Below, one piece after another: positions 10,508 to 18,655 of a stretch of DNA of 64,000 bases. Source of the DNA: Hydrogenophaga aromaticivorans. GTDB taxonomy: Bacteria; Pseudomonadota; Gammaproteobacteria; Burkholderiales; Burkholderiaceae_C. The stretch covers positions 1-64,000 of the forward strand of contig NZ_VYGV01000012.1 in the NCBI RefSeq assembly GCF_013387465.1. Direction: 5' to 3'. Numbering within the stretch: the first letter of the stretch is position 1; every line of letters begins with the position of its first letter. The notes under the pieces are model-generated. The model saw nothing but the letters and a program-made list of their open reading frames with translations, was not told the origin of the DNA and did no database searches. A program made the position numbers and the translations under genes.

Positions 10508-11362
10508 ATGTGGATCGACACCCATTGCCACCTCGACGCTACCGAATTCGGCGCTGACCACGCGCTGGCGGTGCAAGCGCGCGAGCGGGCGCGTGGGCTG
10601 GGTGTGGGCCTGTGCGTGATTCCGGCCGTGATGCGGCAGAACCTCGATACGGTGCGCCTGCTGGCGCACCGCCTGGGCGACGCCTACGCGCTGGGCATCC
10701 ACCCGCTGTACGTGCCACAAGCGCGGGACGAAGACCTGGATGCGCTGGACGCGGCGCTGACCGAACACCGCGACGATCCGCGGCTGGTGGCGGTGGGCGA
10801 GATCGGGCTGGACTTCTTCGTGCCGGCGCTGTGCGAACCCGCCATGCGCGAGCGCCAGACCCGCTTCTACCGCGCGCAACTGCGGCTGGCGCGCCGGCAC
10901 GGCCTGCCGGTGATCCTGCACGTGCGGCGCAGTGCCGACGCCTTGCTGGGCGCGCTGCGCGAACTGCCGGTGGCGGGTGGCATTGCGCACGCTTTCAACG
11001 GCAGCGCGCAGCAGGCACAGGCCTTTCTGGACCTCGGTTTCAAGCTCGGGTTCGGTGGCGCGGTGACGTTCGAGCCGGCGCTGAAGCTGCGCCGGCTGGC
11101 CGCCGAGCTGCCGCTGTCGGCGCTGGTGATGGAGACCGATGCGCCCGACATCCCGCCGCACTGGCTGTATGCGACGGCGGCCGAGCGCGCGGCCGGGCGC
11201 TCGCAGGGCGTGAACACGCCGGCCGAGTTGCCGCGCATCGGGCAGGTGGTGGCGGATCTGCGGGGTGTGCCGGCCGACGCGCTGGCGCGGGCGACCAGTG
11301 CCAACGCCCTGGTGGCGCTGCCGAAACTGGCTGCGTTGGCGACCGGTGGGACCGTGGCTTGA
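10508..11362 (+). CDS. TatD-family metal-dependent hydrolase/deoxyribonuclease
   Basis: 284 residues. TatD fold: MWIDTHCHLD at the N-terminus supplies two metal-binding His residues, followed by GEIGLDFF (bridging Glu), HVRRS, IAHAFNGSAQQAQAF and METDAPDIPP (metal Asp), all in the canonical order. Family members are Mg-dependent 3'-5' exonucleases or hydrolases. Its stop codon overlaps the TTG start of the downstream glycosylase gene (TTGA at 11359-11362), so the pair forms an operon that may link two DNA-processing enzymes. Confidence 0.92.
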   Translation: MWIDTHCHLDATEFGADHALAVQARERARGLGVGLCVIPAVMRQNLDTVRLLAHRLGDAYALGIHPLYVPQARDEDLDALDAALTEHRDDPRLVAVGEIGLDFFVPALCEPAMRERQTRFYRAQLRLARRHGLPVILHVRRSADALLGALRELPVAGGIAHAFNGSAQQAQAFLDLGFKLGFGGAVTFEPALKLRRLAAELPLSALVMETDAPDIPPHWLYATAAERAAGRSQGVNTPAELPRIGQVVADLRGVPADALARATSANALVALPKLAALATGGTVA

Positions 11363-11853
11363 GCCGCCTGCAGGGTTTGCCGCCGGTGCTGGACGCGCGC
11401 ACGCGCCTGCTGGTGCTGGGCAGTTTCCCGGGCGTGGCTTCGCTGCGCGCGCAGCAGTATTACGGCCACCCGCAGAACCAGTTCTGGAAGATCCTGGGCG
11501 CGCTCTGGCAGCAGCCACTGATCACGCTGCCGTATGCCGAACGCATCGCCGCGCTGCACGAGCACGGTCTGGGGCTGTGGGACGTGTACGGCGCCTGTGA
11601 GCGCGAGGGCAGTCTGGACGCCGACATCCGTTCTGCCGAACTCAATGACTTCGCTGCGGTGCAGCGGCAGTGTCCGCTGCTGGAGGCCATTGCGCACAAC
11701 GGGGGTGAGAGTTACCGGCACGCCAAGCACACGTCGGCGTTCGGACTGCCGGTGTACAAGTTGCCATCCACCAGCCCGGCGAACGCGAGCTGGTCGTTTG
11801 ATCGCAAGCTGGTGGCCTGGGCTGAGGTGTTGCGGCGGCATGGGGTTGCGTAG
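11359..11853 (+). CDS. DNA-deoxyinosine glycosylase-like protein (UDG superfamily)
   Basis: 164 residues. The only start near the expected N-terminus is TTG 11359, which overlaps the tatD stop; GTG 11386 is an alternative that would still keep the conserved core. The sequence LLVLGSFPGVASLRAQQYYGHPQNQFW carries the family pattern G-S-F-P-G and Y-Y-x-x-P-x-N-x-F-W of the hypoxanthine/uracil glycosylase group (UDG family 6), and the C-terminal LPSTSPANA corresponds to the second active-site loop. Such enzymes excise deaminated adenine (hypoxanthine) from DNA. The exact substrate is inferred from family recall only. Confidence 0.8.
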   Translation: MSRLQGLPPVLDARTRLLVLGSFPGVASLRAQQYYGHPQNQFWKILGALWQQPLITLPYAERIAALHEHGLGLWDVYGACEREGSLDADIRSAELNDFAAVQRQCPLLEAIAHNGGESYRHAKHTSAFGLPVYKLPSTSPANASWSFDRKLVAWAEVLRRHGVA

Positions 11854-12245
11854 GGCCCGGGGGTAGACCTCGCAGGCTTGCTGCGACGGTGCGCTCTGCG
11901 CCGCTCGTGTCCCCCGGGCCTGCGGCCCTCCTCCTTTACCTCGCTATGCAGAACGCACCGCCGCAGCAAGCTGGAGTCATGGTTGGTCGTCGTTGAGCCG
12001 TCCGCACGGCGTCTTGTCCCCGCACCATGCTGGCCAGAAACACGGGCCCAGAAGAAAAGCCACCCGGCGCGAGAAAGCCATGACGAACTCCATGTTCATA
12101 ATGATCGCTTTGCAGTTCCAGAAGTGACAAAGATGCAGTATTGGTTGCCGGTCCGCGCAGCGACGGATTCAGGGGGTTCGCCCGCCCGCCACCCCGTGGC
12201 ATGGTTCCCCCGCCTGTTGGGCGGTGACCGCACAGGAGTCCGCGC
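11854..12245. other. Intergenic region with one hairpin repeat
   Basis: 392 bases between two same-strand genes. Positions 11876-11971 are copy B of the structured repeat. From 11972 to 12245 I see no coding sequence with plausible start and codon use, no tRNA and no convincing terminator. The segment just before 12246 contains the AGGAG ribosome-binding site of the next gene and the short inverted pair CCCGCCTG-TTGGGCGG. Confidence 0.6.
11876..11971 (-). repeat. Structured hairpin repeat, copy B
   Basis: Single copy. The outer arms 11876-11899 and 11948-11971 match over 24 bases with two mismatches, both G-U pairs on the minus strand. The apical hairpin is GGGCC-TGC-GGCCC. The cores are slightly diverged: GCTCGTGTCCCCC and CTTTACCTCGCT instead of GCTCATGTCCCCC and CTTTACTTCGCT. 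It lies about 22 bases downstream of the glycosylase stop. Confidence 0.83.
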
Positions 12246-13028
12246 ATGAAGAGCGGGGCCAATGCCACGGCCCGGCGCCGCACCGGGCCGCAGACCCTGC
12301 CCGACGTGACCATGTCCGAAGACGGCGAGGTGCGTTTCCTGCACCTGGGCACCGAGTGGATCCAGGGCTCGATGATCATCGACGCGCCGTTCGACATCGA
12401 GCTTGACTACGTGCAGCGCATGATGGCCTGGCTGCTGTTCGTGGAGCCCGATTCGGTGGGCAAGCGCCGCGCCATGCAGCTCGGGCTGGGCTCGGCCGCG
12501 TTGACCAAGTTCCACTACAAGCAGCTGCGCATGGACACCACGGCGATCGAGATCAACCCGCAGGTGCTGGCTGCCTGCCGTGGCTGGTTCAAGCTGCCGC
12601 CCGATGGCCCGCGCCTGCGCGTGCTGCTGGCCGATGCGGAGCAGGAAATCCGCAACCCGGTGCACACCGGCCAGATCGACGCGCTGCAGGTCGATCTGTA
12701 CGACCACGAAGCCGCAGCGCCCGTGCTCGACAGCCCCGACTTCTACGCCGACTGCCGCTCGGTGCTGACCGATGAGGGCGTCATGACGGTGAACCTCTTT
12801 GGCCGCGACGCGAGCTACGAGCGCTCGCTGCAAAGCATCTGCGCGGCGTTTGGTGATGACGCGGTCTGGGCTTTCAAACCCACGCGCGAGGGCAACACCA
12901 TCGTGCTCGCGCAACGCACCGCCGACCGCCCCACGCGCATGGCGCTGCTGGCGCGGGCCGAAGAGATCCAGTCGCGCTGGCGCCTGCCGGCCGTGAAGTG
13001 GCTGAAGATCTTCAAACCGGCTCATTGA
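12246..13028 (+). CDS. Spermidine-synthase-like (aminopropyltransferase fold) protein
   Basis: 260 residues from ATG 12246 with an AGGAG ribosome-binding site. The core matches the Rossmann fold of spermidine synthases: QGSMIIDAPFDIELDYVQRMMAWLLF, then the SAM-fold loop AMQLGLGSAALTKF, the acidic TTAIEINPQVLA and ALQVDLYDHEAAAP. The catalytic region of true SpeE enzymes (GGGDG and YD-L-I-x-D) is altered here: GGGDG is replaced by LGLGSAA, which suggests a non-aminopropyltransferase or an orphan methyltransferase-like enzyme. No speD or other polyamine gene is nearby. It is followed at 13 bases by the GspE-type ATPase gene. Confidence 0.75.
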   Translation: MKSGANATARRRTGPQTLPDVTMSEDGEVRFLHLGTEWIQGSMIIDAPFDIELDYVQRMMAWLLFVEPDSVGKRRAMQLGLGSAALTKFHYKQLRMDTTAIEINPQVLAACRGWFKLPPDGPRLRVLLADAEQEIRNPVHTGQIDALQVDLYDHEAAAPVLDSPDFYADCRSVLTDEGVMTVNLFGRDASYERSLQSICAAFGDDAVWAFKPTREGNTIVLAQRTADRPTRMALLARAEEIQSRWRLPAVKWLKIFKPAH

Positions 13029-13041
13029 ACTTGAGACGCCC

Positions 13042-14862
13042 ATGAAAACATCCACCAAAGCCCACGCACCCGCACCCGCCGCAGCACAAGGACCGCTCGA
13101 CTGGCGCAAGCTGGTCGGCTGGCTGCGCGAAGATGGCGTGATCTCGGCGGACGAGGCGGCCCGCACGGTGGCGCGTTGTGCGTCGGCGCACAGCGCCCAG
13201 CACCCGCTGCAGCGGCTCGCGGTGGTGGGCGTGGCGCGCGAGGCCGATGGCCATGTGCTCGACATCGAGCAGCTCACGCAGTGGCTGGCGAAGCGCAGCG
13301 GCATCGACTACTTCCGCATCGACCCGCTGAAGGTCGACGTGGGCAAGGTGGCCGACGTGATGAGTGCGGCCTACGCCGAGCGCCACAAGGTGTTGCCGGT
13401 GCAGGTGGGTGTGGCGGAGGTGGTGGTGGCCACGGCCGAGCCCTTCATTCAGGATTGGGTGCCCGAGGTGGAGCGCCAGACGCGCAAAAGCGTGCGCCTG
13501 GTGTTGGCGAGTCCGCAGGACGTGGCGCGCTACACGGCCGAGTTTTTTGCGCTGGCCAAATCGGTTCGTGCCGCAAGCAAGCTGGGTGGCCAGGCGGGTT
13601 TTGGCAGCTTTGAGCAACTGGTGGAGCTGGGCAAGGCCAACAAGCAGCTCGACGCCAACGACCAGCACGTGGTGCAGGTGGTGGACTGGCTCTGGCAATA
13701 CGCCTTCGACCAGCGCGCGAGCGACATCCACCTGGAGCCGCGGCGCGAGCAGGGCGTGATCCGTTTCCGCATCGACGGCGTGTTGCACCCGGTGTACCAG
13801 ATGCCCATGGGCGTGATGAACGCGATGATCGCGCGCATCAAGCTGCTCGGCCGCATGGACGTGGTCGAAAAGCGCCGCCCGCAGGACGGCCGCATCAAGA
13901 CCGTGCGCCCCGGTGTCGGTGCGGTGCGGGGCGATGAAGTCGAAATGCGCCTGTCCACGCTGCCCACCGCTTTTGGTGAAAAGCTGGTGATGCGCATTTT
14001 TGACCCCGAAGCCACGGTGAAAGACCTGAGCGCGCTGGGTTTCGCACCGCACGATGCCCAGCGCTGGGAATCGCTCACCAGCAAGCCGCACGGCATCGTG
14101 CTGGTGACCGGCCCGACCGGTTCGGGCAAGACCACCACGCTCTACGCCACGCTCAAGCGCCTGGCGACCGAAGAGGTCAACGTGAGCACGGTGGAAGACC
14201 CGATCGAGATGATCGAGCCGGCCTTCAACCAGACCCAGGTGCAGCCGCACCTGGACCTGGATTTCGCGCAGGGCCTGCGCGCCCTGATGCGGCAGGACCC
14301 CGACATCATCATGGTGGGCGAGGTGCGCGACCTGCCCACGGCCGAGATGGCGGTGCAGGCTGCGCTCACCGGCCACCTGGTGTTCACCACGCTGCACACC
14401 AACGACGCCCCGTCGGCCATCATGCGGCTGATGGAGCTGGGCATCCCGCCCTACCTGATCAACGCCACCGTGCTCGGTGTGCTGGCGCAGCGCCTGGTGC
14501 GCACCCTGTGCCCGGTCTGCCGCGTCCGCGAGGACGATGCCGACACCACCGCATCGCGCGAAGCCTTGACCGAGCTGGTCAAACCCTGGCAGGTCAGCGG
14601 CAAGTACCGGCCCTACCGGCCGGTGGGCTGTGTCGATTGCCGCATGACCGGCTACCACGGCCGCATGGGCCTGTACGAGTTGCTCGTGGTCACCGAAACC
14701 TTCAAGAGCAAGGTGAGCCGCGAGCCTGTGCTTGAAGCCCTGCGCAGCCAGGCGGTGAAGGACGGCATGCGGCCGCTGCGCCTGGCCGGGGCCGCGCGCG
14801 TGGCCGAAGGCCTGACGACGATGGACGAGGTGCTCGCCTGCACGCCGCCTGTGAACGGTTGA
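13042..14862 (+). CDS. GspE/PilB-type secretion ATPase
   Basis: 606 residues. The N-terminal about 150 residues resemble a GspE N-domain (MshEN), followed by the AAA-type assembly ATPase. Motifs: ASDIHLEPRREQGVIRFRIDG (Asp box start), Walker A GPTGSGKTTT near residue 357, Walker B RQDPDIIMVGEVRD and His box TGHLVFTTLHTNDA. A C-terminal zinc-binding tetracysteine is formed by CPVCRV and CVDCRMTGYHGR. Such ATPases drive type II secretion or type IV pilus extension from the cytoplasmic face. No other gsp or pil genes are in the window, so the machine it serves cannot be told from context. Confidence 0.92.
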   Translation: MKTSTKAHAPAPAAAQGPLDWRKLVGWLREDGVISADEAARTVARCASAHSAQHPLQRLAVVGVAREADGHVLDIEQLTQWLAKRSGIDYFRIDPLKVDVGKVADVMSAAYAERHKVLPVQVGVAEVVVATAEPFIQDWVPEVERQTRKSVRLVLASPQDVARYTAEFFALAKSVRAASKLGGQAGFGSFEQLVELGKANKQLDANDQHVVQVVDWLWQYAFDQRASDIHLEPRREQGVIRFRIDGVLHPVYQMPMGVMNAMIARIKLLGRMDVVEKRRPQDGRIKTVRPGVGAVRGDEVEMRLSTLPTAFGEKLVMRIFDPEATVKDLSALGFAPHDAQRWESLTSKPHGIVLVTGPTGSGKTTTLYATLKRLATEEVNVSTVEDPIEMIEPAFNQTQVQPHLDLDFAQGLRALMRQDPDIIMVGEVRDLPTAEMAVQAALTGHLVFTTLHTNDAPSAIMRLMELGIPPYLINATVLGVLAQRLVRTLCPVCRVREDDADTTASREALTELVKPWQVSGKYRPYRPVGCVDCRMTGYHGRMGLYELLVVTETFKSKVSREPVLEALRSQAVKDGMRPLRLAGAARVAEGLTTMDEVLACTPPVNG

Positions 14863-14894
14863 AGGCAATGGCCCCCTTCCGGACCGTCACCGAT

Positions 14895-15000
14895 GGTGCC
14901 AGTCCGGGGCTCCACCGCTGCGCGGGGCGCTGCCCCGAGGGGGCTGTTTCGCCTTGGGGCGGCCCTGCGGCGAAACGGTGCCCCCACTTCGCCGCTGCGC
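14895..15000 (+). repeat. GC-rich intergenic hairpin repeat downstream of the secretion ATPase gene
   Basis: This stretch contains nested palindromes such as CGCGGGGCGCTGCCCCG and GTTTCGCC...GGCGAAAC (14948-14976). It resembles the GC-rich elements found just after other genes in this window (37404, 48273, 51038), without clear base-by-base identity to them. Its role is unknown; a transcription-termination or mRNA-stabilising hairpin is plausible. Confidence 0.5.
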
Positions 15001-15084
15001 GATGTGCCGAACGTTTGACCGGATCGTTGTCCATGATTTTCAGCAAGGGCTTATATTCCGGTTTTCACACGTCCGCTTGCTGAA

Positions 15085-15804
15085 ATGTCCGAGATGATCC
15101 CGATCAAGACCGAATCCGCCTGGCGCGGCACCGCCGATTGCCGCAACTGCGGCATCCGCGAGATGGTGCTGTTTGCCGACCTGCGCGAAGAGGACTTCAA
15201 CCTGATCCACGCGCCCATCGATGACCTCGAATTCAGCGCGGGTCAGCCGCTGGTGCGCATGGGCGAGACGGCCACCTCGCTCTACACCCTGCGTTCAGGG
15301 GTGATCAAGCTGGTGCGCAACACGGTGGACGGGCGCCAGCGCATCGTGCGCGTGATGCGCTCGGGCGACGTGATCGGTCTCGAAGCCCTGATGGGTCCGG
15401 TGTACGACTCCGATGCCATTGCGCTGACCAACATCAAGGTGTGCCGCCTGCCGCTGCAGGTGATCCAGCGCCTCAACCGCGAAACGCCGCGCCTGCACCA
15501 GCGCCTGATGGAGCAATGGCACCACAGCCTGAAAGAAGCCGACGACTGGCTGGCCGAGCTCAATTTCGGCAACGCGCGCCAGCGTGTGGCCGGCCTCATC
15601 CTCAAGATGCGGGCGGAGCACGACCCCACGGTGGCCAACCTGTTTTCGCGCGAAGACATGGGCGCCATGCTCGACCTCAAGCTGGAGACGGTGAGCCGCA
15701 CGATCTCCGCGTTCGAACGCGAGGGCCTGATCGAACCACTCGACAAGCAGGGCCGCACCTACCGCGTGGTGGATGCCGCGTTGCTGTCAGCGCCCAAAGC
15801 CTGA
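15085..15804 (+). CDS. FNR-like transcriptional regulator (Crp/Fnr family) with one cluster cysteine replaced
   Basis: 239 residues. A Crp/Fnr cyclic-nucleotide-binding-fold sensor is followed by a winged helix. The N-terminal DCRNCGIREMV aligns with the FNR iron-sulphur segment CQDCSISQLC, and KVCRLPL aligns with FNR Cys122. Two of the three N-terminal ligands plus the internal one are kept, but the residue aligned with Cys29 is Val. The recognition helix DMGAMLDLKLETVSRTISAFEREG retains E-x-x-S-R of FNR, predicting a TTGAT-N4-ATCAA-type site. It probably regulates respiratory or anaerobic genes; whether it still binds a 4Fe-4S cluster is doubtful. A possible TATATT -10 lies at about 15052. 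Confidence 0.85.
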   Translation: MSEMIPIKTESAWRGTADCRNCGIREMVLFADLREEDFNLIHAPIDDLEFSAGQPLVRMGETATSLYTLRSGVIKLVRNTVDGRQRIVRVMRSGDVIGLEALMGPVYDSDAIALTNIKVCRLPLQVIQRLNRETPRLHQRLMEQWHHSLKEADDWLAELNFGNARQRVAGLILKMRAEHDPTVANLFSREDMGAMLDLKLETVSRTISAFEREGLIEPLDKQGRTYRVVDAALLSAPKA

Positions 15805-15860
15805 ACGGTTTTATCCTGGCGCGACAGCGGGCCGCGCGGGGTCTACCGATAATCGGAGCA

Positions 15861-16781
15861 ATGCCTGCCCCCTCCGTGTCTCCCGCCCCCCACCTCGCCA
15901 CCGGTCTTCTGCTCGCCAGCGCAGGCTCCATCGCTTTCAGCGGCAAAGCCATCATTGTCAAACTGGCCTACCGCCACGGCGTCGACGCGGTCACGCTGAT
16001 CATGTACCGCATGCTGTTCGCACTGCCACTGTTCCTGGCGCTGGCCTGGTGGGCCAGCCGGGGCAAGGCCGCACTCACCGGCAAGGACTGGCTCGGCATC
16101 GTCGGCCTGGGGTTCACCGGTTATTACCTCGCGAGCTTTCTCGATTTCTGGGGGCTGCAATACGTCAGCGCCAGCCTGGAGCGGCTGATCCTGTACCTCA
16201 ACCCCACACTGGTGCTGGTGCTCGGCTGGCTCGTCTACCAGCGGCGCATCAGCGGCCTGCAGGCGCTGGCCATGGCCGTGAGCTACGCGGGCGTGTTGCT
16301 GGTGTTCGGTCACGAGGCCGGCTTCCAGGGGCCGAACGCGGTGCTGGGCGCGCTGCTGGTGTTCGGCAGTGCCATCAGCTACGCGATCTACCTCGTCTAC
16401 AGCGGCGAGCTGGTCAAGCGCCTGGGCTCGCTGCGACTGGTGGGTCTGGCCACCAGCGTCGCCTGCGGCCTGTGCCTGCTGCAGTTCGTGGTTCTGCGCC
16501 CGCTGAGCGCGGCCGACGTGGCGCCCGAGGTGATCTGGCTCTCGCTGCTCAACGCCACCTTGTGCACGTTTGCGCCGGTGCTGATGGTGATGATGGCGAT
16601 CGAACGCATCGGCGCGGGTCTGGCGGCGCAGACCGGCATGATCGGCCCCATGTCCACCATCGCCATGGGCGTGCTGATCCTGGACGAACCGTTCAACGGC
16701 TGGATCGTGGCGGGCACGGTGCTGGTGCTCTCTGGCGTGTTCTTGGTGACGCGCTTTGGCAAGCCCACCGTGGGCCAGTGA
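15861..16781 (+). CDS. EamA-family (DMT superfamily) transporter
   Basis: 306 residues from ATG 15861 (MPAPSVSPAPHLATGLLLASAGSIAFSGKAIIVK). Ten hydrophobic segments can be traced in two five-helix halves, each with an EamA repeat. The second half ends in GPMSTIAMGVLILDEPFNGWIVAGTVLVLSGVFLV, the typical E-P-x-N-x-W-x-x-x-G end. It is an inner-membrane metabolite or drug exporter, substrate unknown. It is followed at 24 bases by the SDR gene with an AGGAG-type ribosome-binding site, so the two may be co-transcribed. Confidence 0.9.
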   Translation: MPAPSVSPAPHLATGLLLASAGSIAFSGKAIIVKLAYRHGVDAVTLIMYRMLFALPLFLALAWWASRGKAALTGKDWLGIVGLGFTGYYLASFLDFWGLQYVSASLERLILYLNPTLVLVLGWLVYQRRISGLQALAMAVSYAGVLLVFGHEAGFQGPNAVLGALLVFGSAISYAIYLVYSGELVKRLGSLRLVGLATSVACGLCLLQFVVLRPLSAADVAPEVIWLSLLNATLCTFAPVLMVMMAIERIGAGLAAQTGMIGPMSTIAMGVLILDEPFNGWIVAGTVLVLSGVFLVTRFGKPTVGQ

Positions 16782-16805
16782 TTTTTTCGACAAGGAGACA
16801 CGGAC

Positions 16806-17603
16806 ATGGATTTCGGCATCAAAGGCAGATGGGCACTGGTCTGCGGCGCGAGCAAAGGCCTGGGCCTGGGCTGCGCGCAGGCGCTGGCGGGCGAGGGCGT
16901 GAATGTGGTGATGGTGGCGCGCGGGAGTGAGGCGCTGGAAGCCTCGGCCGCGGGCATCCGCGCCGCATCGCCGGGTGTGCAGGTGATCGCCGTGGCGGCC
17001 GACATCACCACGCCCGAAGGCCGCGCTGCCGCTTTCGCAGCGGCCGGCGGGCCCGGCACGGCGTTCGACATCGTGGTCACCAACGCCGGCGGCCCGCCAC
17101 CCGGCGACTTCCGTAGTTGGGGTCGTGAAGAGTGGCTGAAGGCGGTGGACGCCAACATGCTCACACCCATCGAACTCATCAAGGCCACGGTGGACGGCAT
17201 GGCGCAGCGCGGCTTCGGCCGCATCGTCAACATCACCAGCAGCGCGGTGAAAGCGCCGATCGACATCCTGGGCCTGAGCAACGGTGCGCGCAGCGGTCTC
17301 ACCGGTTTCGTGGCCGGCGTGGCGCGCAGCGGCATCGCGGCGCAGGGCGTGACCATCAACAACCTGCTGCCCGGCAAGTTCGACACCGACCGCATCGCCG
17401 CCACGCTCAAGGGCGCGTCGGAGAAAACCGGCCAACCGGTGGAGGAACTGCGCCGCCAGCAGCAGGCGCAGATCCCCGCCGGCCGCTACGGCCACCCGCA
17501 GGAGTTCGGCGCCATCTGCGCCTTTCTCTGCAGCCAGCAGGCGGGCTACCTCAACGGCCAGAACATCCTGTCCGACGGCGGCTTGTATCCGGGAACGTTC
17601 TGA
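16806..17603 (+). CDS. SDR-family oxidoreductase lacking the canonical Tyr-Lys pair
   Basis: 265 residues. The Rossmann N-terminus CGASKGLGLGCAQALAGEG (G-x3-G-x-G) and the VTNAGG block place it in the short-chain dehydrogenase/reductase family. The active-site segment reads ITSSAVKAPIDILGLSNGARSG: where classical SDRs have Y-x-x-x-K the protein has L-S-N-G-A, so both catalytic Tyr and Lys are absent while Ser remains. I recall a subgroup of Burkholderiales SDRs with this LSNGARSG block, so it is probably a real variant and not decay. The reaction is unknown. Its stop abuts the stop of the convergent gene at 17604 with no base between. Confidence 0.85.
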   Translation: MDFGIKGRWALVCGASKGLGLGCAQALAGEGVNVVMVARGSEALEASAAGIRAASPGVQVIAVAADITTPEGRAAAFAAAGGPGTAFDIVVTNAGGPPPGDFRSWGREEWLKAVDANMLTPIELIKATVDGMAQRGFGRIVNITSSAVKAPIDILGLSNGARSGLTGFVAGVARSGIAAQGVTINNLLPGKFDTDRIAATLKGASEKTGQPVEELRRQQQAQIPAGRYGHPQEFGAICAFLCSQQAGYLNGQNILSDGGLYPGTF

Positions 17604-18533
17604 TCAGCGACGCGAACTGACCAGGATCCCACCCACGATCAGTACAAACCCCGCTGCGTGGTACAGCCGGGGCATCTCGCCCAGCAGCGTGGCCGACATC
17701 AGTGCGGCGAACAGCGGCGTGAGGTTGTTGAAGAAGCCTGCGACCGTGGGACCTACGCGTGCCACGCCGATGCCCCAGCTGCGGTAGGCCAGCAGCGACG
17801 GGCCGACCGCCACGTAGACCAGTGCCGCGATCAGCGGCCAGCCCCATTGCATGTGGCCGGTGGTTGCGGGCGGCAGGGTCAGCCATTCGGCGCCGGTCAT
17901 CGCGCCCGACCAGCCCAGGCCAAAGACGATCTGCGCCAGCAGGAAGGCGGCCCAGTCAGCCTTGATGTCTGGCGGGTAGCCTCCCACCGGCGGGCGCACC
18001 AGCAGCCAGCTGTACCAGGCCCAGGTGAGCGCGGCCAGCAGCATCCAGCCGTCGCCCGCGACCAGCCGCAGCGCGCCCAGCTGCGCCAGTTCGCCACGCG
18101 AGAGCACCACCGCCACGCCGGCCAGCGAGAGCGCGGCGCCCACGGCGGCGCGGCGCGAGACCGGCACACCGTAGAGCACGCGGCCGAGCAGCAGCATCCA
18201 GATCGGAATGCTGGAGGCCACCAGCGTCACGTTGATCGGTGTCGAGGTCTTGAGCGCCATGTACTGCAGCGCGTTGTACAGGCCCACGCCGAGCAGGCCC
18301 AGCAGCGCGAAACGCCTGCGTTGTGGCCACAGGCCGCTGCCCGGGCGCAGCACCCAGGCGGCCAGCGGCAGCAGCAGCACGCCGGCGAGCACCCAGCGCA
18401 AGAGGTTGAAGGTGATCGGTGGAATGGCGCCCTGCATCATCCGCCCGACCACGGCGTTGCCGGCCCACATGAGCGGCGGGATCAGCAGCAGGGCGATGGT
18501 GGACGGCGTGAGGCGCGGAGCGGGTGCGGACAT
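17604..18533 (-). CDS. EamA-family (DMT superfamily) transporter
   Basis: 309 residues from ATG 18533. Ten predicted membrane helices in two EamA repeats, beginning STIALLLIPPLMWAGNAVVGRMM and ending AALMSATLLGEMPRLYHAAGFVLIVGGILVSS. It is an inner-membrane exporter of unknown substrate. It shows little similarity to the EamA protein at 15861 outside family features, so the two are not a recent duplication. It converges with the SDR gene. Confidence 0.9.
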   Translation of the reverse strand: MSAPAPRLTPSTIALLLIPPLMWAGNAVVGRMMQGAIPPITFNLLRWVLAGVLLLPLAAWVLRPGSGLWPQRRRFALLGLLGVGLYNALQYMALKTSTPINVTLVASSIPIWMLLLGRVLYGVPVSRRAAVGAALSLAGVAVVLSRGELAQLGALRLVAGDGWMLLAALTWAWYSWLLVRPPVGGYPPDIKADWAAFLLAQIVFGLGWSGAMTGAEWLTLPPATTGHMQWGWPLIAALVYVAVGPSLLAYRSWGIGVARVGPTVAGFFNNLTPLFAALMSATLLGEMPRLYHAAGFVLIVGGILVSSRR

Positions 18534-18655
18534 GCGGCGACTGTACCCACACGGTCATGTCCCGCGCTGGAGCGGGGCCTGTGCATCTGGCCCGCAGGCG
18601 ACACGGCCGTTTCGTGGCAGCATGTGGGTCGTTTCAAAAAATGCAGGAGATTCCC

